From Thalassotalea sp. ND16A (GTDB lineage: Bacteria; Pseudomonadota; Gammaproteobacteria; Enterobacterales; Alteromonadaceae), in NCBI RefSeq assembly GCF_000764205.1, contig NZ_JQDZ01000030.1, forward strand, positions 62,001 to 126,000: DNA of 64,000 nt, written 5' to 3'. Positions within the stretch are counted from its first letter, which is position 1; the number at the start of each line of letters is the position of its first letter. The translations under genes were made by a program, and so were the position numbers. Below the pieces are notes generated by a model, which was not told where the DNA came from, did no database searches, and saw only the letters and a list, made by a program, of their open reading frames with translations. Shown here piece after piece: positions 60,852-64,000 of this stretch.

Positions 60852-63800
60852 GTGCCGGTACGGGCAAAACTTTCAACATCACCCGAATTTATTTACGGAT
60901 GATATTAGAACGCAGGTTAAGCGTTGATAATATTTTGGTGATGACCTTTACCAAGGCGGCCACCGAAGAGATCCGCGGCCGAATTGACGAGTTTTTACGG
61001 GAAGCCCTGGCCAATTGGGATGGGTACACTAATGACCCTAAGCAGCCATATTTTCAACAATTAGCCGAAACCCTTGGCGAGCAAGGGGTTGATGCTAACA
61101 CGGTGAAAGCGTTATTAAAAAGTGCTTTAATCAACTTAGACGAAGCTGCGATTTATACCATACATGGCTTTTGTAAACGGGTGTTGTCACAACAAGCGTT
61201 CGCCTCCGGGGTCAATTTCAATGCACGAATGGAAGTTGATGACAGTGAATTAGCCCTAGAAGCGTGCCAGGATTTCTATCGGGTAATGGCAAAGTCTGAG
61301 CAAACCGGCGACTACGCCATTCTGGTACAACAATGGCCGACACCAGAGAGTTTCCTTGGCAGTTTTAAAGCACTACTCAGTGATGACAACTTACCTTCGA
61401 TAACGTCAAAACAAAGTGTGGTGAGTGCGCTACAAGTGCTTGCTCAACAAAGTTTAAATTGCTTGTATCAGCATGAGCAATTAATCTTGACTGAGCTGGT
61501 AAATAGCAGCAAAGAACAGCAAAAGCGATTGCAGGAATTTGAGCTGTTAATCGACTTTATCAAGGCCGTATTAAACACCAATTTAACCGACCATTGTGCG
61601 CTTGATAAACTGGCAATAATTGCCCCTGATTTTAAATTTATCGCCAAATCGAGACTGCCGCGAGCTGCCGCTAAGAAAGATATCAAGGCAGCTCTGCTTA
61701 GTGCCTTTGCCATTATCGAAAAATTTAAACAGTCATGGCTTGATTTTGGTAACGCGTTACTAAAATGTGGCGCCTATGAAGTTGCACTAATGGCTCTTGA
61801 AGACATTAAAACCAAGGTGTCCGTTAAAAAACAGCAAGCCAACGTACTAAATTTTGATGATCTTATTAATCAACTGGCAAGTTCGCTAAAACGAGAAGCA
61901 AATGGCGAAAACATGCCATTAACACAAGCACTGTTGGCTCAATACCCGGTGGCATTAATCGATGAATTCCAAGATACCGATGGCAAACAGTTTGCCATTT
62001 TAGAGCAATTGTATTTTCATCCGAAAAGTGCCATTTCTGGCTCCGAAAACGACGCCTTAGAGCAGCCGGGTAACAAGTTAGCTTTATACTTAATTGGCGA
62101 TCCTAAACAAGCGATTTATGCGTTTCGCGGTGGTGATATTTTTACCTATTTAACTGCCGGAAAAAGAGTGCAACAACAATGGTTGATGGACACCAACTGG
62201 CGTTCATCTGAGCAGATGATACGCGGCTACAATCATTTGTTTTATGGCAACGATTTAAACGCAGACAAAAAAGACATCTTTGGTTTTGACATACAATATC
62301 AGGTGGTAAAAGCATCTGCGACGGCCAACAAACAACAACTGATTGACCCGCAACAATATACAGCATTGCAGTTCATCGAATTTACCGCCAGTGACGAATA
62401 TATCTGGGCAAAAGCAGTAAAAACCGAATTTCGGGCCAATATCGCCGATTGGTGTGCTGCAGAAATAAGCCGACTACTGACTCAGGCAAGTATTGCGACG
62501 TCATCAACATCAACGGATGATAACGTTACAAATAGCGCAATTAAGGCGTCTGACATCGCTATTCTGGTTCGAGATGGCCGTGAGGCGGATGATATTAAAG
62601 CGGCGTTAACCAGGCTTGCCATAAATAGTGTTTATCAGTCACAACGTTCAAACTTGTTTTCAACTGACATCGCCAAAGATTTCATCGCGGTGTTAGCGGC
62701 AATTATTAACCATGAAGACGATCGCGCCTTTATTGTTGCCTTGTCTGGACCATATTTTGGTTACTCCACGCAGATGCTGTTTGCCTTGCAAAATGATGAA
62801 TTGCAATGGGAAAGGCTACGTAAATCGTTCAATGGGTTGAAGGCCATTTGGCATAAACGCGGTTTTATGGCGATGGCGTTAAGGTTGCTGCACGATTATT
62901 ATCCCGGCTGCATAGATAACAGCGAACGGCAATTAACCAATATCATTCATTTATTTGAGTTATTGCAACACGCCAGTCAACGGTTTAAGCAGCCGCAAGA
63001 GTTAATGGCCTATTTGCAAGAGCAATGCATCAATCTCTCGTCTGCGGAAGCAGAGTTGCGCTTAGAAAGCGATGCCGATTTGGTACAAATTGTTACCCAG
63101 CATGGTTCCAAAGGGCTGGAATATCCGATTGTTTTTGCGCCTTTTGTCAGCCGCCATAAAAATCCGGTGAAATTTGGCAACCTGGACAAGGAAGTATTGC
63201 GCTTTCATGATCAGCAAGATTTGCTTAGCGTACATTTGGGTAAAGATGAAGATGGCCGAATGCGCATGGCCGAAGAAGGCTATGCTGAAGATGTTCGCTT
63301 GTTATACGTTGCCGTCACGCGGGCTAAATACCGTTGTTATCTAGGTTGTACTCAGTTTAAGGATTATCATTTATCGCCGCTTGGGCAGACATTAAAACTG
63401 GCCAAAGGCGATAGCTTTAGTAGTCAATTAACAGTGCTTATCGATGCCAGCCCAGAAACCATAGGGCATTTATTGCTTGCCGGAGATGATTTTATTGGGC
63501 AACCAATGCCAGTAAGGCAAGAGCAGAAAAAGTTTGCTGCGGCCAGTTTTCAGGGCCGAATCGAGAGAGATTGGTGGTTAAGTTCATTCTCCGCGTTAAC
63601 TCGCAACATCCGTCACAGCGGCAGAACCGCACCTGATAGAGATAATGAAGGCCAACAGCAGGTAATCTTAAAGAAAGATTTGTTAAGGTTTGCCTTCGCC
63701 AAAGGAGCAAAAACCGGCAATTTACTGCACGATTTATTTGAGCATACTCATTTTGACAAGCCTGACTGGAGCACGGTTGGGCAACGCTATTTGCTTAAGT

Positions 63801-64000
63801 TTGGTGAATTGCCAGTTGGTTTTGAACATCAGGACGTGTATGACTGGTTAGACGATTGTTTACATACTCCGCTAAATGACTCGGCATTAACCTTATCGAG
63901 TTTAAAATTTGAAAACACCCTGCGCGAAGCGGAATTTTACTTTCCGATGGAAAATGTAAAACTTGACCATTTACAGCAACTCCTTGACCAATTTCGAACC
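60746..64000 (+). CDS. recB: Exodeoxyribonuclease V beta subunit (RecB), C-terminus off the window
   Basis: RecB is the 3'-5' SF1 helicase and nuclease subunit of RecBCD. 1085 codons are present from ATG 60746; the gene runs off the right edge (family ~1180-1230 residues). After an Asn/Ala-rich leader the Walker A motif is LIEASAGTGKTFNITR with Lys41, then VMTFTKAATEEIRGRI (motif Ia), AAIYTIHGFCKRVLSQQAF, VALIDEFQDTDGKQF (Walker B), YLIGDPKQAIYAFRGGDIFTY (motif III) and TQHGSKGLEYPIVFAPF, RLLYVAVTRAKYRCYLGCT (motifs V-VI). KTGNLLHDLFEH opens the RecB nuclease domain; its catalytic DxK lies beyond the window. Confidence 0.96.
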   Translation, partial: MANNNNSANTANTAKAAMPLLAETIPLRGRHLIEASAGTGKTFNITRIYLRMILERRLSVDNILVMTFTKAATEEIRGRIDEFLREALANWDGYTNDPKQPYFQQLAETLGEQGVDANTVKALLKSALINLDEAAIYTIHGFCKRVLSQQAFASGVNFNARMEVDDSELALEACQDFYRVMAKSEQTGDYAILVQQWPTPESFLGSFKALLSDDNLPSITSKQSVVSALQVLAQQSLNCLYQHEQLILTELVNSSKEQQKRLQEFELLIDFIKAVLNTNLTDHCALDKLAIIAPDFKFIAKSRLPRAAAKKDIKAALLSAFAIIEKFKQSWLDFGNALLKCGAYEVALMALEDIKTKVSVKKQQANVLNFDDLINQLASSLKREANGENMPLTQALLAQYPVALIDEFQDTDGKQFAILEQLYFHPKSAISGSENDALEQPGNKLALYLIGDPKQAIYAFRGGDIFTYLTAGKRVQQQWLMDTNWRSSEQMIRGYNHLFYGNDLNADKKDIFGFDIQYQVVKASATANKQQLIDPQQYTALQFIEFTASDEYIWAKAVKTEFRANIADWCAAEISRLLTQASIATSSTSTDDNVTNSAIKASDIAILVRDGREADDIKAALTRLAINSVYQSQRSNLFSTDIAKDFIAVLAAIINHEDDRAFIVALSGPYFGYSTQMLFALQNDELQWERLRKSFNGLKAIWHKRGFMAMALRLLHDYYPGCIDNSERQLTNIIHLFELLQHASQRFKQPQELMAYLQEQCINLSSAEAELRLESDADLVQIVTQHGSKGLEYPIVFAPFVSRHKNPVKFGNLDKEVLRFHDQQDLLSVHLGKDEDGRMRMAEEGYAEDVRLLYVAVTRAKYRCYLGCTQFKDYHLSPLGQTLKLAKGDSFSSQLTVLIDASPETIGHLLLAGDDFIGQPMPVRQEQKKFAAASFQGRIERDWWLSSFSALTRNIRHSGRTAPDRDNEGQQQVILKKDLLRFAFAKGAKTGNLLHDLFEHTHFDKPDWSTVGQRYLLKFGELPVGFEHQDVYDWLDDCLHTPLNDSALTLSSLKFENTLREAEFYFPMENVKLDHLQQLLDQFRT

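Overview
The window looks like chromosome of a marine gammaproteobacterium of the Alteromonadales, most likely Colwelliaceae (Colwellia/Thalassotalea type). This is inference. It rests on AT-rich DNA, the mltD-gloB-yafS order, lysine-riboswitch control of lysC, families I associate with marine Alteromonadales (DUF3083, DUF2982), and short interspersed repeats with ATACCAA-type ends. No rRNA, tRNA, prophage or CRISPR array was seen.

Layout. 0-15.6 kb: mostly housekeeping genes (mltD, gloB, a YafS-like methyltransferase, an FGGY sugar kinase, a Nif3-like protein, cytochrome b561 + YceI, an ElyC-like protein, riboswitch + lysC, glutathione peroxidase, a beta-hydroxyacid dehydrogenase, a DUF4382 lipoprotein, sbcB). 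Between them lie REP-like hairpin repeats, two MITE-like elements, heptamer arrays, an oxidoreductase reduced to its two ends, and an integrase stub. 14.7-23.6 kb: a complete polyhydroxyalkanoate (PHA) locus: LysR regulator, phaB, phaA, a phasin with a histone-like tail, phaC, phaZ on the other strand, phaR and a small phasin. TGC-rich palindromes sit on the phaP and phaZ promoters and look like PhaR operators. 23.7-37.4 kb: a glycogen/maltodextrin locus: malQ divergent from CBM48 protein-glgX-glgP-glgC-glgB-pgm'-glgA. The phosphoglucomutase gene is cut to its N-terminal half, and two palindromic operators lie in front of the operon.

37.4-39.6 kb is a decayed locus. It holds a sigma-54-like promoter, a signal-peptide stub, a collapsed IS607-type transposon, a histidine-kinase fragment and an NtrX-like activator with two internal deletions. 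39.9-44 kb: a TonB-dependent receptor and a DUF3083 protein.

44.3-56 kb is the most unusual part. A secreted subtilisin-like protease ends in a run of AHLWPN hexapeptides and has a GG-N10-GC sigma-54 promoter. Just downstream, a three-gene overlapping operon encodes a giant hybrid sensor kinase, a REC-GGDEF-EAL protein and a sigma-54 activator that carries a degenerate GGDEF domain. The simplest reading is a phosphorelay / cyclic-di-GMP / sigma-54 circuit that controls the protease.

56-64 kb: DUF2982 and small membrane proteins, then recC and recB. The recC/recB junction carries a 121-bp tandem duplication that makes a 42-residue mini-ORF and repeats the stop/start overlap. Loss by internal deletion recurs across the window (oxidoreductase, integrase, pgm, IS607, kinase, activator), which suggests ongoing genome streamlining.
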